From assembly GCF_900499005.1 (NCBI RefSeq), contig NZ_LS991316.1:140579-204578 (forward strand): DNA of 64,000 bases. Direction: 5' to 3'. The notes below the pieces were generated by a model that saw only the letters and a list, made by a program, of their open reading frames with translations, ran no database searches and was not told the origin of the DNA. Numbering within the stretch: the stretch's first letter is position 1; every line of letters begins with the position of its first letter. Made by a program: the position numbers and the translations under genes. Source of the DNA: Actinomyces culturomici (lineage in GTDB: Bacteria > Actinomycetota > Actinomycetes > Actinomycetales > Actinomycetaceae). Below are positions 49,383-59,568 of the stretch, piece after piece.

Positions 49383-50132
49383 ATGTCCGAACCCATGACC
49401 CTCGCCATCGATTGCGGCGGAGGCGGCATCAAGGGATCCGTCCTCGATCCGCGCGGGACGATGGTCGCCAAGCCCCTCAGAGTGCCGACCCCGTATCCGC
49501 TGCCGCCGTCGCTGCTCGTCGACACCGTCCGCGGGCTAGCCGAGCGCCTGCCCGCCGCGGACCGCGTGACGATGGGCATGCCGGGAATGATCCGGCACGG
49601 CATCGTCATCGCGACGCCCCACTACATCACGAGATCCGGCCCGCGCTCCAAGGTCGTGCCCGAACTCGTCGAGGAGTGGAAGAACTTCGACATGGGGAGG
49701 GCGATCGGCCGCAGCCTCGGCCTGCCGACGAAGGTATGGAACGACGCGGAGGTCGCCGGTGCGGGCGTCATCACCGGCACCGGCCTGGAAATGATCATCA
49801 CCCTGGGCACGGGGCTGGGCAACGCCGTCTTCGACGCGGGCGCCCTCGCCCCGCACGTCGAGGTCTCCCAGGGTTTCGTCCGTTGGGGCCTCACCTACGA
49901 CGACTACATCGGCGAGCATGAGCGCCTCCGGCTCGGCGACGCCCACTGGTCGCGGCGCGTGCGTCGCATCGTCGACGGTCTGCGCCCGATGTACATGTGG
50001 GACCGCCTTTACATCGGCGGCGGCAATTCGAAGCGCATCACCGCCGCGAACCGGGCGAGGCTGGGCGACGACGTCGTCATCGTCCCGAACGACGCGGGGA
50101 TCATCGGGGGAGTGCGCGCATGGGAGAAGTGA
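49383..50132 (+). CDS. ROK-family sugar kinase, polyphosphate glucokinase-like
   Basis: This is a 249-residue ROK kinase. The phosphate-binding motif IDCGGGGIKGSVLD and the following TPYPLPPSLLVDTV resemble actinobacterial polyphosphate/ATP glucokinase (PpgK). WNDAEVAGAG carries the catalytic Asp, and LGTGLGNAVF is the second phosphate motif. The zinc motif of classical ROK repressors and kinases (CxCGxxGC) is absent, as in PpgK. It could phosphorylate glucose released by the upstream GH13 enzymes. Its 3' end overlaps truA by 13 nt. Confidence 0.8.
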   Translation: MSEPMTLAIDCGGGGIKGSVLDPRGTMVAKPLRVPTPYPLPPSLLVDTVRGLAERLPAADRVTMGMPGMIRHGIVIATPHYITRSGPRSKVVPELVEEWKNFDMGRAIGRSLGLPTKVWNDAEVAGAGVITGTGLEMIITLGTGLGNAVFDAGALAPHVEVSQGFVRWGLTYDDYIGEHERLRLGDAHWSRRVRRIVDGLRPMYMWDRLYIGGGNSKRITAANRARLGDDVVIVPNDAGIIGGVRAWEK

Positions 50133-51097
50133 CGGTCACGGCGATCCCGGGGGACGAGGGCGGGACTCCGTTCGGCCAAGGGGAGGGGACGAGCCTGCGC
50201 GTCCGCCTCGACCTCGCCTATGACGGCACGGACTTCCACGGATGGGCCGCACAACCCGGGCTCCGTACAGTTCAAGGAGAACTCGAAGCCGCCCTCGCCC
50301 TCGTTCTTCGTGGGCCCGTCGCTTTGACGGTGGCGGGGCGCACCGACGCGGGCGTTCACGCCCGGCACCAGGTCGCGCACATGGACCTCCCGGTGGAGGC
50401 GTGGCGCGCCCTCGTGCCGCGCCGGGCTCAGCCGGGCGACGGGGCTGCGATCGGCGAGGGCCTGGTGCGAAGGCTCAACGTTCTGCTGGGGCAGGCGCGC
50501 GCCCGCTGGGCGCGCGCGCACGGCCTGCGTGAGCCTCACGGATCCTCGGATGCGGTGATCGTGAGCGCGACCCCGGTCAGCGCCGCCTTCGACGCGCGCT
50601 TCTCCGCCCTCGGCAGGCGCTACTGCTACCGGCTGGCCGACGGGGCGCCCGATCCTCAGCGGCGCCGCAATGTGCTGAGCGCGCCCGGGGGGCTGGACAC
50701 GGCGGCGATGAACGCCGGCGCGCGCCTTCTGCTCGGCGAGCACGACTTCCTCTCCTACTGCCGCCCCCGTGAGGGCGCGACGACGATCCGGACCCTCACG
50801 CGCTTCGAGTTCACGCGCACGGAGCGCATCATCGAATGCCGCGTCGAGGCGGACGCCTTCTGCCACTCGATGGTCCGTTCGCTCGTCGGGGCGGCCCTCG
50901 AAGTCGGGCGCGGCAGGCGCGCCCCCGAGTGGATGGGGGAGCTCCTGGCGGGCTGCTCCCGGATCTCGGCGGCGCCGATCGCGCCCGCGCACGGACTGAG
51001 CCTCGAGGGCGTCGACTATCCGCCCGAGGCGGAATGGGCGGCGAGGGCGCTCCGTGCGCGCGCCCGCAGGGATGAAGTCGGAGGCTGTTGCGGCTGA
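50120..51097 (+). CDS. truA: tRNA pseudouridine synthase A
   Basis: This is a 325-residue enzyme that makes pseudouridine at positions 38-40 of tRNA anticodon stems. The catalytic D76 lies in AGRTDAGVHARHQVAH. RLDLAYDGTDFHGWAAQP and the RYCYRL strand are typical. GGGGGAG precedes the ATG. In many actinobacteria truA follows rplQ directly; here more than 8 kb separates them. The C-terminus is rich in Arg and ends GGCCG. Confidence 0.92.
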   Translation: MGEVTVTAIPGDEGGTPFGQGEGTSLRVRLDLAYDGTDFHGWAAQPGLRTVQGELEAALALVLRGPVALTVAGRTDAGVHARHQVAHMDLPVEAWRALVPRRAQPGDGAAIGEGLVRRLNVLLGQARARWARAHGLREPHGSSDAVIVSATPVSAAFDARFSALGRRYCYRLADGAPDPQRRRNVLSAPGGLDTAAMNAGARLLLGEHDFLSYCRPREGATTIRTLTRFEFTRTERIIECRVEADAFCHSMVRSLVGAALEVGRGRRAPEWMGELLAGCSRISAAPIAPAHGLSLEGVDYPPEAEWAARALRARARRDEVGGCCG

Positions 51098-51196
51098 TCC
51101 GCGCGTCCGCGTCGGCGCGCGGCGGTCATGCGGCTCCGCGCCCCGCCATCGTCCCCGAAGCGCCTCTGAGTGATCCGACACAGTGCCCACGGCGCT

Positions 51197-51226
51197 TTGA
51201 CCGGCCGGGCGCGCCCCGGATAGACT
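51197..51226 (+). promoter_or_regulatory. rplM-rpsI promoter
   Basis: TTGACC (51197-51202) and TAGACT (51221-51226) are spaced by 18 nt, identical in boxes and spacing to the str promoter. A leader of about 140 nt precedes rplM. Confidence 0.7.
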
Positions 51227-51373
51227 GATTGACGCTGTGCGTCAGCAGCTCCTTCGGTGTCTCCCACTCGCCGTCGAGCAGCGGCCGACGCCTCGCGCGA
51301 ACCGTTTCATCGTGAGCGCGGATCGAACATCAGGTCCGCAGCTCCATGACCGAAAGAATTGAAGGTTACGCCC

Positions 51374-51817
51374 GTGCGCACCTATTCACCCAAGCCCGGG
51401 GACGCGGACAAGAAGTGGTACGTCATCGACGCCACCGATGTCGTCCTCGGCCGCCTGGCGGCCCAGGTTGCCGCCATTCTCCGTGGGAAGCACAAGCCGA
51501 CGTTCGCCCCTCACATGGACATGGGCGACAACGTCATCATCATCAATGCGGACAAGGTCGTTCTGACCGGTAAGAAGCTCGAGCAGAAGATGGCGTACCG
51601 CCACTCCGGGCGTCCCGGCGGTCTGACCGCGACCTCCTACCGCGACCTCATGGCCAAGGCGCCTGAGCGCGCGGTCGAGAAGGCCGTCCGCGGCATGCTT
51701 CCCCACAACAGCCTCGGCCGCGCGCAGTTCAAGAAGCTGCACGTCTACGTCGGCGCTGAGCACCCGCACGCCGGCCAGTCGCCGGTTCCCTACGAGATCA
51801 CCCAGGTGGCCCAGTGA
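51374..51817 (+). CDS. rplM: 50S ribosomal protein L13
   Basis: This is the 147-residue L13, an early 50S assembly protein. GTG 51374 gives the usual actinobacterial N-terminus [10 protein letters not shown] and has GAAGG 8 nt upstream. That GAAGG overlaps the competing in-frame TTG at 51359, which is rejected. The core [20 protein letters not shown] and [15 protein letters not shown] are conserved. Confidence 0.97.
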   Translation: MRTYSPKPGDADKKWYVIDATDVVLGRLAAQVAAILRGKHKPTFAPHMDMGDNVIIINADKVVLTGKKLEQKMAYRHSGRPGGLTATSYRDLMAKAPERAVEKAVRGMLPHNSLGRAQFKKLHVYVGAEHPHAGQSPVPYEITQVAQ

Positions 51818-51861
51818 GCGCCTCGCGCCGCTGAGCACCGACATAAGCACTGAGGAGAACC

Positions 51862-52353
51862 GTGGCTGAGACCACCGAAATCGTCGAGCTGGATGAGGAG
51901 AACGCCCCCAGCTCGTACACGACCGAGACCGAGACGGCGCCCGTCGGCGCCGGCCAGTCCATCACCGCGCCCGGCGCGGGCCTGGGCCGCCGCAAGGAGG
52001 CCGTCGCCCGCGTTCGCCTGGTTCCCGGAACCGGCGAGTGGAAGATCAACGGACGCACCCTCGAGGACTACTTCCCGAACAAGCTCCACCAGCAGCTCGT
52101 GAAGTCGCCCTTCGTCCTTCTCGACCTCGAAGGCCGCTTCGACGTCATCGCCCGCATCAACGGCGGCGGCATTTCCGGCCAGGCGGGCGCCCTGCGCCTC
52201 GGCATCTCGCGCGCTCTCAACGAGATCGACCGCGACGCCAACCGCCCCGCGCTCAAGAAGGCGGGCTTCCTGACCCGCGACGCGCGCGCCATCGAGCGCA
52301 AGAAGGCCGGCCTCAAGAAGGCCCGCAAGGCCCCGCAGTACTCGAAGCGCTGA
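51862..52353 (+). CDS. rpsI: 30S ribosomal protein S9
   Basis: This is a 163-residue S9 whose C-terminal KAPQYSKR reaches the P-site tRNA. About 37 N-terminal residues are an acidic, disordered extension before [19 protein letters not shown]. It starts with GTG, with GAGGAGAA upstream. It is co-transcribed with rplM. Confidence 0.97.
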   Translation: MAETTEIVELDEENAPSSYTTETETAPVGAGQSITAPGAGLGRRKEAVARVRLVPGTGEWKINGRTLEDYFPNKLHQQLVKSPFVLLDLEGRFDVIARINGGGISGQAGALRLGISRALNEIDRDANRPALKKAGFLTRDARAIERKKAGLKKARKAPQYSKR

Positions 52354-52375
52354 TCGGCGCCCGATTCCTGCACCT

Positions 52376-52412
52376 GCGGCCCCGCTCCTCGGATTCACGA
52401 GGGCGGGGCCGC
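52376..52412 (+). terminator. rpsI terminator
   Basis: GCGGCCCCGCTCCTC pairs with GAGGGCGGGGCCGC with a 1-nt bulge over the loop GGATTCAC. CTGTTT follows. The right arm again carries the ACGAGGGCGGGGC motif. Confidence 0.8.
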
Positions 52413-52433
52413 GGTCTGTTTCCGTGGGAAAGG

Positions 52434-52515
52434 TGATGCTCTCGACGGGGCAAGGTGATGCTTTCGACGGGGCAAGGTGATGCTCTCGGCGGTCTTCGCC
52501 GAGAGCATCACCTTG
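52434..52515. repeat. GGTGATGC repeat cluster with a perfect 19-bp hairpin
   Basis: Three copies of AAGGTGATGCTYTCG(A/G)CG lie in tandem (52434, 52453, 52474). The last faces an inverted copy: CAAGGTGATGCTCTCGGCG (52473-52491) pairs perfectly with 52497-52515 over GTCTT. The same word occurs at 54244, 58772, 59330-59514 and 61548-61590. The rest of 52354-52716 shows no gene. TAGGCT at 52640-52645 is a possible glmM -10 box. Confidence 0.85.
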
Positions 52516-52716
52516 CTCGATCGAGGGGACGTGTTCTCCCCTCCTGCAACACACCGCCCCGGCCTCGTCGATCGTCGATGAGGAGCGCGACGGCGGAGGA
52601 CGCCCGTCGACCAACGGGCCGATCGCCGGGCCGGGCGGGTAGGCTGGGCGCAGTGCCCGGCGCGGGCTTCGGGGCCCGGCCGTCGGCGACTGACCAGTCA
52701 CGAGTAAGGACGACAT

Positions 52717-54078
52717 ATGGCTCGAATGTTCGGCACCGACGGCGTGCGCGGACTCGCGAACGACCTCCTCACCCCCGCGCTCGCGGTCCAGCTGGGACAG
52801 GCGGCGGCGCGCGTCCTCACGCGCGACGTGCCCGCGGGCAAGCGCTCGCGCTCCGGGCGGCCGCGCGCCATCGTCGGCCGCGACACCCGCGCGAGCGGCG
52901 AGTTCCTCGACCACGCGATCTCGGCGGGCCTCGCCTCCTCCGGCGTCGACGTCACCCGCGTCGGCGTCCTGCCGACCCCCGCCATCGCGCACCTCACCGC
53001 GACGCAGGACATCGACCTCGGCGTCGTCATCTCGGCGTCGCACAACCCCTTCCAGGACAACGGCATCAAGTTCTTCGCGCGCGGCGGCTATAAGCTCGAC
53101 GACGCGCTCGAGGACGAGATCGAGGCGCTCCTCGGCACAGTCGACGACCTCCCGACCGGTGCCGGCGTCGGCCGTGTCATCAAGGGCGAGACCGTCGCCG
53201 ACCAGAACTACATCAACCACCTCGTCGACTCGGTCGCCACCGACCTGTCGGGACTGCGCATCGTCGTCGACGCCTCGAACGGCGCCGCGTCCTCCGTGGG
53301 CCCGGCGGCCCTGCGCGCCGCCGGCGCCGAGGTCATCGTCATCAACGCCTCCCCGGACGGCCTCAACATCAACGCCGACTGCGGCTCGACCCACCCCGAG
53401 CAGCTCCAGAACTACGTCGTCTCCGTCCACGCGGACATGGGCGTCGCCTACGACGGCGACGCCGACCGGTGCCTCGCGGTCGACGCCGAGGGCAACCTCG
53501 TCGACGGCGACCAGATCATGGGCCTCCTCGCGCTCGGCATGAAGGAGGACGGCACGCTCGGCTCCGACACGCTCGTCGTCACCGTCATGTCGAACCTCGG
53601 CCTCATCCTCGCGATGAAGGAGCACGGCATCCGCACCGTCCAGACCGGCGTCGGCGACCGCTACGTCCTCGAGAAGATGCTTCAGGGCGGCTACACGCTC
53701 GGCGGCGAGCAGTCCGGCCACGTCATCGATTCGCTCCATGCGACGACTGGCGACGGCGTCCTCACCTCGCTGCGCGTCGCGGCCCGCATGAAGCGGACCG
53801 GCAAGTCGCTCGCCGAACTCGCCTCGATCGTCACCCGTCTCCCGCAGACGCTCATCAACGTCAAGGGCGTCGACAAGGCCGCCGCCGGAACGAACTCCGC
53901 CGTTCAGTCGGCGGTCGCCGCCGCCGAAGCGGAGCTCGGCGAGACCGGCCGCGTCCTCCTGCGCCCCTCGGGCACCGAGCCCCTCGTCCGCGTCATGGTC
54001 GAGGCCGCCACCCAGGAGCAGGCCGACGGCGTCGCCCAGCGCCTCGCGGACGTCGTCAAGGAGAACCTCTCCCTCTGA
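52717..54078 (+). CDS. glmM: Phosphoglucosamine mutase
   Basis: This is a 453-residue enzyme that converts glucosamine-6-phosphate to glucosamine-1-phosphate for peptidoglycan synthesis. The phosphoserine loop is [16 protein letters not shown] with S108 as the phosphorylated residue. The magnesium loop is [12 protein letters not shown], the sugar-binding loop [10 protein letters not shown], and the phosphate-binding end [20 protein letters not shown] precedes the ATG. glmS, the preceding step of the pathway, lies 1.5 kb downstream. Confidence 0.97.
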   Translation: MARMFGTDGVRGLANDLLTPALAVQLGQAAARVLTRDVPAGKRSRSGRPRAIVGRDTRASGEFLDHAISAGLASSGVDVTRVGVLPTPAIAHLTATQDIDLGVVISASHNPFQDNGIKFFARGGYKLDDALEDEIEALLGTVDDLPTGAGVGRVIKGETVADQNYINHLVDSVATDLSGLRIVVDASNGAASSVGPAALRAAGAEVIVINASPDGLNINADCGSTHPEQLQNYVVSVHADMGVAYDGDADRCLAVDAEGNLVDGDQIMGLLALGMKEDGTLGSDTLVVTVMSNLGLILAMKEHGIRTVQTGVGDRYVLEKMLQGGYTLGGEQSGHVIDSLHATTGDGVLTSLRVAARMKRTGKSLAELASIVTRLPQTLINVKGVDKAAAGTNSAVQSAVAAAEAELGETGRVLLRPSGTEPLVRVMVEAATQEQADGVAQRLADVVKENLSL

Positions 54079-54095
54079 GATCCGACCCCCGGTTC

Positions 54096-54135
54096 GCGGC
54101 GTCGCCCTGCGGGGCGGCGCCGCTTCCGTTTTCCC
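54096..54135 (+). terminator. glmM terminator
   Basis: GCGGCGTCGCC (54096-54106) pairs with GGCGGCGCCGC (54113-54123) with one G-T pair. TTCCGTTTTCCC follows. Confidence 0.85.
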
Positions 54136-54167
54136 ATCGACGAGGGCGGGGCCGCGTCCTCGTCGAT
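54136..54167. terminator. Bidirectional hairpin between glmM and coaA
   Basis: ATCGACGAGG (54136-54145) pairs perfectly with CCTCGTCGAT (54158-54167) over a 12-nt loop. It is symmetric and lies between convergent genes, so it could stop transcripts from both sides. It is built from two facing copies of the CCTCGTCGATC motif. Confidence 0.6.
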
Positions 54168-54242
54168 CGGGAGCGGACGTGGGAAGGCGCCGGGCGGGCG
54201 TCGCGTGCGCTGAGGGCGGGCGCCGCATCCCCTCGACGGAGC

Positions 54243-54281
54243 AAGGTGATGCTTTCGGCGCGCGAAAGTAATGCTCTCGGC
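54243..54281. repeat. GGTGATGC repeat, two copies
   Basis: CAAGGTGATGCTTTCGGCGC (54243) and GAAAGTAATGCTCTCGGCG (54263) are tandem members of the family seen upstream of glmM. Confidence 0.75.
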
Positions 54282-54331
54282 GAGGGGAGGGGACGGAGTA
54301 GGGCGAGGCGAGGGGGACGGCGAAGGGGAGG

Positions 54332-55288
54332 TCAGTCCTTGCGGAGGAGCAGCGACTCGACCCGGTGGGAGCGGTCCTTCTTGAAGATCATCGTCGCGCG
54401 CTCGCGCGTCGGCGCGATGTTCTCGCGCAGGTTCGGCAGGTTGATCGCCGACCACACCATGCGGGCGGTCGTCTCCGCCTCCTCGTCCGTGAGGCCCGCG
54501 TAGGTGCGGAAGAACGAGTCCTCGCGCGAGAATGCCGTGCGGCGCAACTCGAGGAAGCGGTCGACGTACCACTGCTCGATGTCCGGCTCCTCGGCGTCCA
54601 CGTAGATCGAGAAGTCGAAGTAGTCCGACACCGCGACGCCGCGCGCCCCCGGGTGGACGCGCGGCGGCTGGAGGACGTTGAGGCCCTCGACGATGAGGAT
54701 GTCGGGGGACTGGATCTTCAGCGTCTCGCCCTCGACGATGTCGTAGACGACGTGGGAGTAGACCGGGACCTCGAGCTCCGGCGCTCCTGACTTCACGGCC
54801 GCGAGGAACTCGAGGAGCGCGGGGCGGTCGTAGGACTCGGGGAAGCCCTTCCGCGCGAGGATGCCCTTCGACTCGAGGACCGCATTCGGGTAGAGAAAAC
54901 CGTCCGTCGTCACGAGGTCGACGCGCGGCGTGTGCGCCCAGCGCTGGAGGAGCAGCTGGAGGAGGCGCGCGACCGTCGACTTGCCGACCGCGACCGAACC
55001 CGCGATCCCGATGACGAAGGGCGTGTCGACCGCGCGGTCCTCGCCGAGGAAGTCGCGGCGCTCGCGGGCCGTGCGGCGGCGGCCATCGACGTAGAGCTGG
55101 AGGAGCGCCGACAGCGGACGGTAGATCGCGTCGACCTCCGACATGTCGATCGGGTCGCCGAGCGAGGCGATCCGGTCGATGTCCGCCTGCGTGAGCGGCA
55201 GGGGAGTGCGATCGGCGAGGCGGTCCCACTCCGCGCGTTCGAAGCGGGCGAAGGGGCTGATGGCGCGAAGGTCCGTACGGGAGGTCAC
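54332..55288 (-). CDS. coaA: Pantothenate kinase, type I
   Basis: This is a 318-residue enzyme that performs the first step of coenzyme A synthesis. The P-loop is GIAGSVAVGKST. VDLVTTDGFLYPN, RKGFPESYD and PVYSHVVYDI are family signatures. The start is taken as GTG 55288: CACAAT on the coding strand ends 6 nt upstream, the leaderless geometry seen elsewhere in this window, and the protein then matches the usual length. An in-frame ATG at 55324 lacks a ribosome-binding site and would add twelve basic residues. Confidence 0.94.
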   Translation of the reverse strand: MTSRTDLRAISPFARFERAEWDRLADRTPLPLTQADIDRIASLGDPIDMSEVDAIYRPLSALLQLYVDGRRRTARERRDFLGEDRAVDTPFVIGIAGSVAVGKSTVARLLQLLLQRWAHTPRVDLVTTDGFLYPNAVLESKGILARKGFPESYDRPALLEFLAAVKSGAPELEVPVYSHVVYDIVEGETLKIQSPDILIVEGLNVLQPPRVHPGARGVAVSDYFDFSIYVDAEEPDIEQWYVDRFLELRRTAFSREDSFFRTYAGLTDEEAETTARMVWSAINLPNLRENIAPTRERATMIFKKDRSHRVESLLLRKD

Positions 55289-55382
55289 TGCCGCATTGTG
55301 CCGCACTCGGCGTCGTTCTCGCATCGAACCGGGCCCTCGCGGGCGCCCGAGCCCCGGCCCTCCCGTCGCCGACCCGCAGAAA

Positions 55383-55485
55383 CGCACACAGTTTCTTGAC
55401 CGTTGCCCGCATCGAAACCCTGTGACCAGGACTTTTGGTGCGAGGCCCTGCTCGTCGGGCGTCGGCAGCGCCGAAACTGTGTGCG
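55383..55485. repeat. 13-bp inverted repeat pair between coaA and glmS
   Basis: CGCACACAGTTTC (55383-55395) and GAAACTGTGTGCG (55473-55485) are perfect inverted copies 77 bp apart in the divergent coaA-glmS spacer. They could be paired operator sites or the ends of a remnant element. Confidence 0.6.
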
Positions 55486-55515
55486 GAATTGCGGGGAGTG
55501 TGGATCCGTCGAGCG

Positions 55516-55530
55516 TGAACAAGCGCGCAA
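55516..55530. repeat. TGAACAAGCGCGCAA repeat copy
   Basis: This is an exact copy of the dispersed 15-mer, upstream of glmS. The rest of the 303-bp spacer has no gene. TGGAAT at 55579-55584, 7 nt before the glmS ATG, is a possible leaderless -10 box. Confidence 0.65.
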
Positions 55531-55591
55531 AGTCGGGGAGAAGGGGCCGTGGGACGGGCGGCGGAGGCGCGCGTGTGGTGGAATTGGCGCC

Positions 55592-57505
<1,914 letters not shown>

Positions 57506-57523
57506 CGGCCTCGATCGGTTGAG

Positions 57524-57562
57524 AGGCGCCCGCCCCGGGGAACGGGGCGGGCGCCTTCTCGT
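57524..57562 (+). terminator. glmS terminator
   Basis: AGGCGCCCGCCCCG pairs perfectly with CGGGGCGGGCGCCT over GGGAA. TCTCG follows. It lies 18 nt after the stop. Confidence 0.88.
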
Positions 57563-57592
57563 CGAACCCGCGGGCCCGTCCCTTCTCCTCGC

Positions 57593-57725
57593 GGCGAGCG
57601 CCCCGCCCCGGCCTCGTCGGTCGACGAGCGCGCATCGACTCCTCCCGGTGAGCGCCCCGCCCCGGCCTCGTCGGTCGACGAGCGCGCATCGACTCCTCGC
57701 GGCGAGCGCCCCGCCCCGGCCTCGT
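57593..57725. repeat. 54-bp tandem repeat (about 2.4 copies)
   Basis: CCCCGCCCCGGCCTCGT starts at 57601, 57655 and 57709, 54 bp apart. The first two units also share CGGTCGACGAGCGCGCATCG. The unit contains the GCCCCGGCCTCGTCG motif dispersed through the window. Confidence 0.9.
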
Positions 57726-57781
57726 GCGCGAACTCACCGCGGGCGCGACGACCGGATGCGGGGGAGCCCCGCCCGCGCCGC

Positions 57782-57787
57782 TACGCT
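57782..57787 (+). promoter_or_regulatory. -10 box of the sugar transporter gene (leaderless type)
   Basis: TACGCT ends 6 nt before GTG 57794, which has no ribosome-binding site. Confidence 0.45.
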
Positions 57788-57793
57788 TTCCCC

Positions 57794-58693
57794 GTGGCCG
57801 ACCTCCTCCTCGCTCTGAGCTCCTCACTCGTCTTCGGGACGATGTCCGTCCTGCTCGTCGTCCTCGGCGGCGACGACCGGCAGCGGATTCTCGGGCTCAT
57901 GGCCGGCGGGTTCGTCACCGCCCTCATCGCGACGCCCTTCCTCCACGTCCACTGGACGCCCCAGTCGGTCGTCGTCGCCTACCTCTCCGGCCTGCTCCTC
58001 GGGTGGGGCCTGTTCGACCAGACGATCTGCCTGCGCGTCCTCGGAGTCTCGCGGACGATGCCGACCTCGACGGGCATGCAGCTCGTCGCGATGTCGCTCG
58101 GCGGGGTCCTCCTCTTCGGCGAGTGGCGCCGCGGCGCGTCCCCGCTCTACGGCGGTGCGGCGATCCTCGCGCTGGTCCTCGGCGTGTGGCTCGTCTCCCG
58201 CCACGAGGCCCGCTCCGCCGAGGACGCCCTCGACCTCGACTGGGGGCGCGGGCTTCGACTGCTCCTCACGTCGACCTTCGGGCTCGTCGTCTACCTCCTC
58301 TTCGTCCGCTGGTTCGGCGTCGACGGCCAGACCGCGCTGCTTCCGCAGGCGCTGGGGTACATGACGGTCGCGCTCGTCCTCACCTCGCCGCGCTTCACCC
58401 CGTGGGACGGGCCGGCGGATACTCGATGGTCGAGGACGACTCTGCGTCAGCTGCTCCCCGGCATGATGTGGGGCGGCGCCGTCCTCATCCTCCAGGTCTC
58501 CGCGGGGCGCGTCGGCGTGGCGACCGGGTTCACGCTCTCGCAGCTCGGCATCCTCATCTCGACTCCGGCGGGGATCCTCCTGCTCGGCGAGCACCGCACG
58601 AAACGCGAGCTGCGCTGGACGGCGATGGGCGTCGCGCTCGTCATCCTCGGCGCGTTCCTCGCGGGCGCGGCGAAGGCGATCGACGCCGCCTGA
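57794..58693 (+). CDS. GRP-family sugar transporter (GlcU/RbsU-like)
   Basis: This is a 299-residue membrane protein with about ten hydrophobic helices in two halves. TLSQLGILISTPAGILLLGEHRTKREL near the end closely resembles the glucose/ribose uptake family (GlcU, RbsU), and a matching half-motif occurs earlier (STGMQLVAMSLGGVLLFGEW). It probably brings in a monosaccharide by proton symport. The substrate is unknown. The gene stands alone with its own leaderless-type promoter. Confidence 0.8.
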   Translation: MADLLLALSSSLVFGTMSVLLVVLGGDDRQRILGLMAGGFVTALIATPFLHVHWTPQSVVVAYLSGLLLGWGLFDQTICLRVLGVSRTMPTSTGMQLVAMSLGGVLLFGEWRRGASPLYGGAAILALVLGVWLVSRHEARSAEDALDLDWGRGLRLLLTSTFGLVVYLLFVRWFGVDGQTALLPQALGYMTVALVLTSPRFTPWDGPADTRWSRTTLRQLLPGMMWGGAVLILQVSAGRVGVATGFTLSQLGILISTPAGILLLGEHRTKRELRWTAMGVALVILGAFLAGAAKAIDAA

Positions 58694-58771
58694 GTTTCCG
58701 CTCCTTCTCCCGATCGACGAGGTCGGGGCGGCGCGCCGGATCGAGGGGGGAGATCCCGTCGGCGGGGGTCG

Positions 58772-58787
58772 GGTAATGCGGCTCTTC
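58772..58787. repeat. GGTAATGC repeat copy
   Basis: GTCGGCGGGGGTCGGGTAATGC (58758-58779) is a member of the family that is tandem at 59431-59514. A gene-free stretch of about 870 bp starts at 58694. Confidence 0.55.
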
Positions 58788-58870
58788 ACGATCTGGGGGT
58801 GTGGTCGGGTGAGGCGGCGGTCTGGAGCCTCCCGGTGCTGCGGTCCTTCTCGGCGCGTGTGGTGGCTTTC

Positions 58871-58950
58871 CTCATGTTCGGCGGCGATACGAGGCGCCGG
58901 GATTTCGCCGCCGAACGGCGCCGAACGCCATCAAACGTCGTGAAAGCCGC
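58871..58950. repeat. TTTGGCGG element, copy 4 (compensatory variant)
   Basis: TTCGGCGGCG (58877-58886) pairs perfectly with CGCCGCCGAA (58906-58915) over a 19-nt loop. Compared with copies 2 and 3, the third pair has changed from T-A to C-G on both strands. Downstream ATCAAACGTCGTGAAAGCCG resembles the tail of the other copies. Confidence 0.7.
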
Positions 58951-58984
58951 CGAGCACTCCGACGGAAGCCCACCGAAGCAGGTC

Positions 58985-59290
58985 GAGACGGCGATGCAGG
59001 TCATGCGGGCCACCGATCCCGTGCGCAGAGCGACTTGGATCGCACACTCGACGCCCCTCCCCGCCCACCATCCACGCCGAGACGGCGATGCAGGTCGTGC
59101 GGGCCATTGATTCCGGGCGTGCGGCGACGTGGATCGCACACTCGACGCCCCACCCCACCCACCACGCGCGCCGAGACGGCGATGCAGGTCGTGCGGGCCA
59201 CCGCTCCCGGGCGTGCGGCGACGTGGATCGCACACTCGACGCCCCTCCCCACCCACCACGCGCGCCGAGACGGCGATGCAGGTCGTGTAG
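58985..59290. repeat. 94-bp repeat array C (about 3.2 units, reverse orientation)
   Basis: GCGATGCAGG begins at 58991, 59085, 59179 and 59273, again exactly 94 bp apart. Each unit contains TGGATCGCACACTCGACGCC and CCGAGACGGCGATGCAGGTC, the reverse complement of the array B core. The units differ from array B mainly in the G-rich middle. Confidence 0.9.
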
Positions 59291-59329
59291 GGCACTGACA
59301 ACCGGCTACACCCCCGACTGCGAAGAGCC

Positions 59330-59514
59330 GGTAATGCTCTCGGTGCTGGTCGGGTAATGCCTTCGGCAAATGAGGGGCGGGCGGCGCCCCCGTCGCTCGT
59401 GTCAGCAAAGAGATCCCCTCGGCGCGCGAAGGTGATGCTCTCGGCGGGGCCGGGTAATGCCGTCGGCGGGAACCGGGTAATGCCGTCGGCGGGGGTCGGG
59501 TAATGCTCTCGGCG
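59330..59514. repeat. GGTAATGC repeat array
   Basis: GGTAATGCTCTCGG (59330) and GGTAATGCCTTCGGC (59353) are followed by four tandem units starting at 59431, 59453, 59476 and 59499 (periods 22-23 bp), each GGTRATGC followed by CGTCGGCG or TCTCGGCG. No gene is seen. Confidence 0.85.
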
Positions 59515-59556
59515 AATGGGGGGCGGACGCAGGACGGAAGCGCCCACGGGGCGGAC

Positions 59557-59562
59557 TAGAGT
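59557..59562 (+). promoter_or_regulatory. -10 box of the TSUP gene (leaderless type)
   Basis: TAGAGT ends 6 nt before GTG 59569, which has no ribosome-binding site. Confidence 0.5.
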
Positions 59563-59568
59563 CTCATC

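Noticed and set aside
52434-52515. A replication origin or DnaA-box cluster
   Set aside because: The repeats do not resemble DnaA boxes (TTATCCACA type) and no dnaA, dnaN or gyr genes are nearby.
55289-55591. A glmS riboswitch-ribozyme upstream of glmS
   Set aside because: The catalytic core and pseudoknot sequences known from Firmicutes are not present, and the ATG may be leaderless.
58694-59568. Genes in the gap before the TSUP transporter
   Set aside because: The stretch is filled by the TTTGGCGG, 94-bp and GGTAATGC repeats. Open frames reflect repeat periodicity and base composition.
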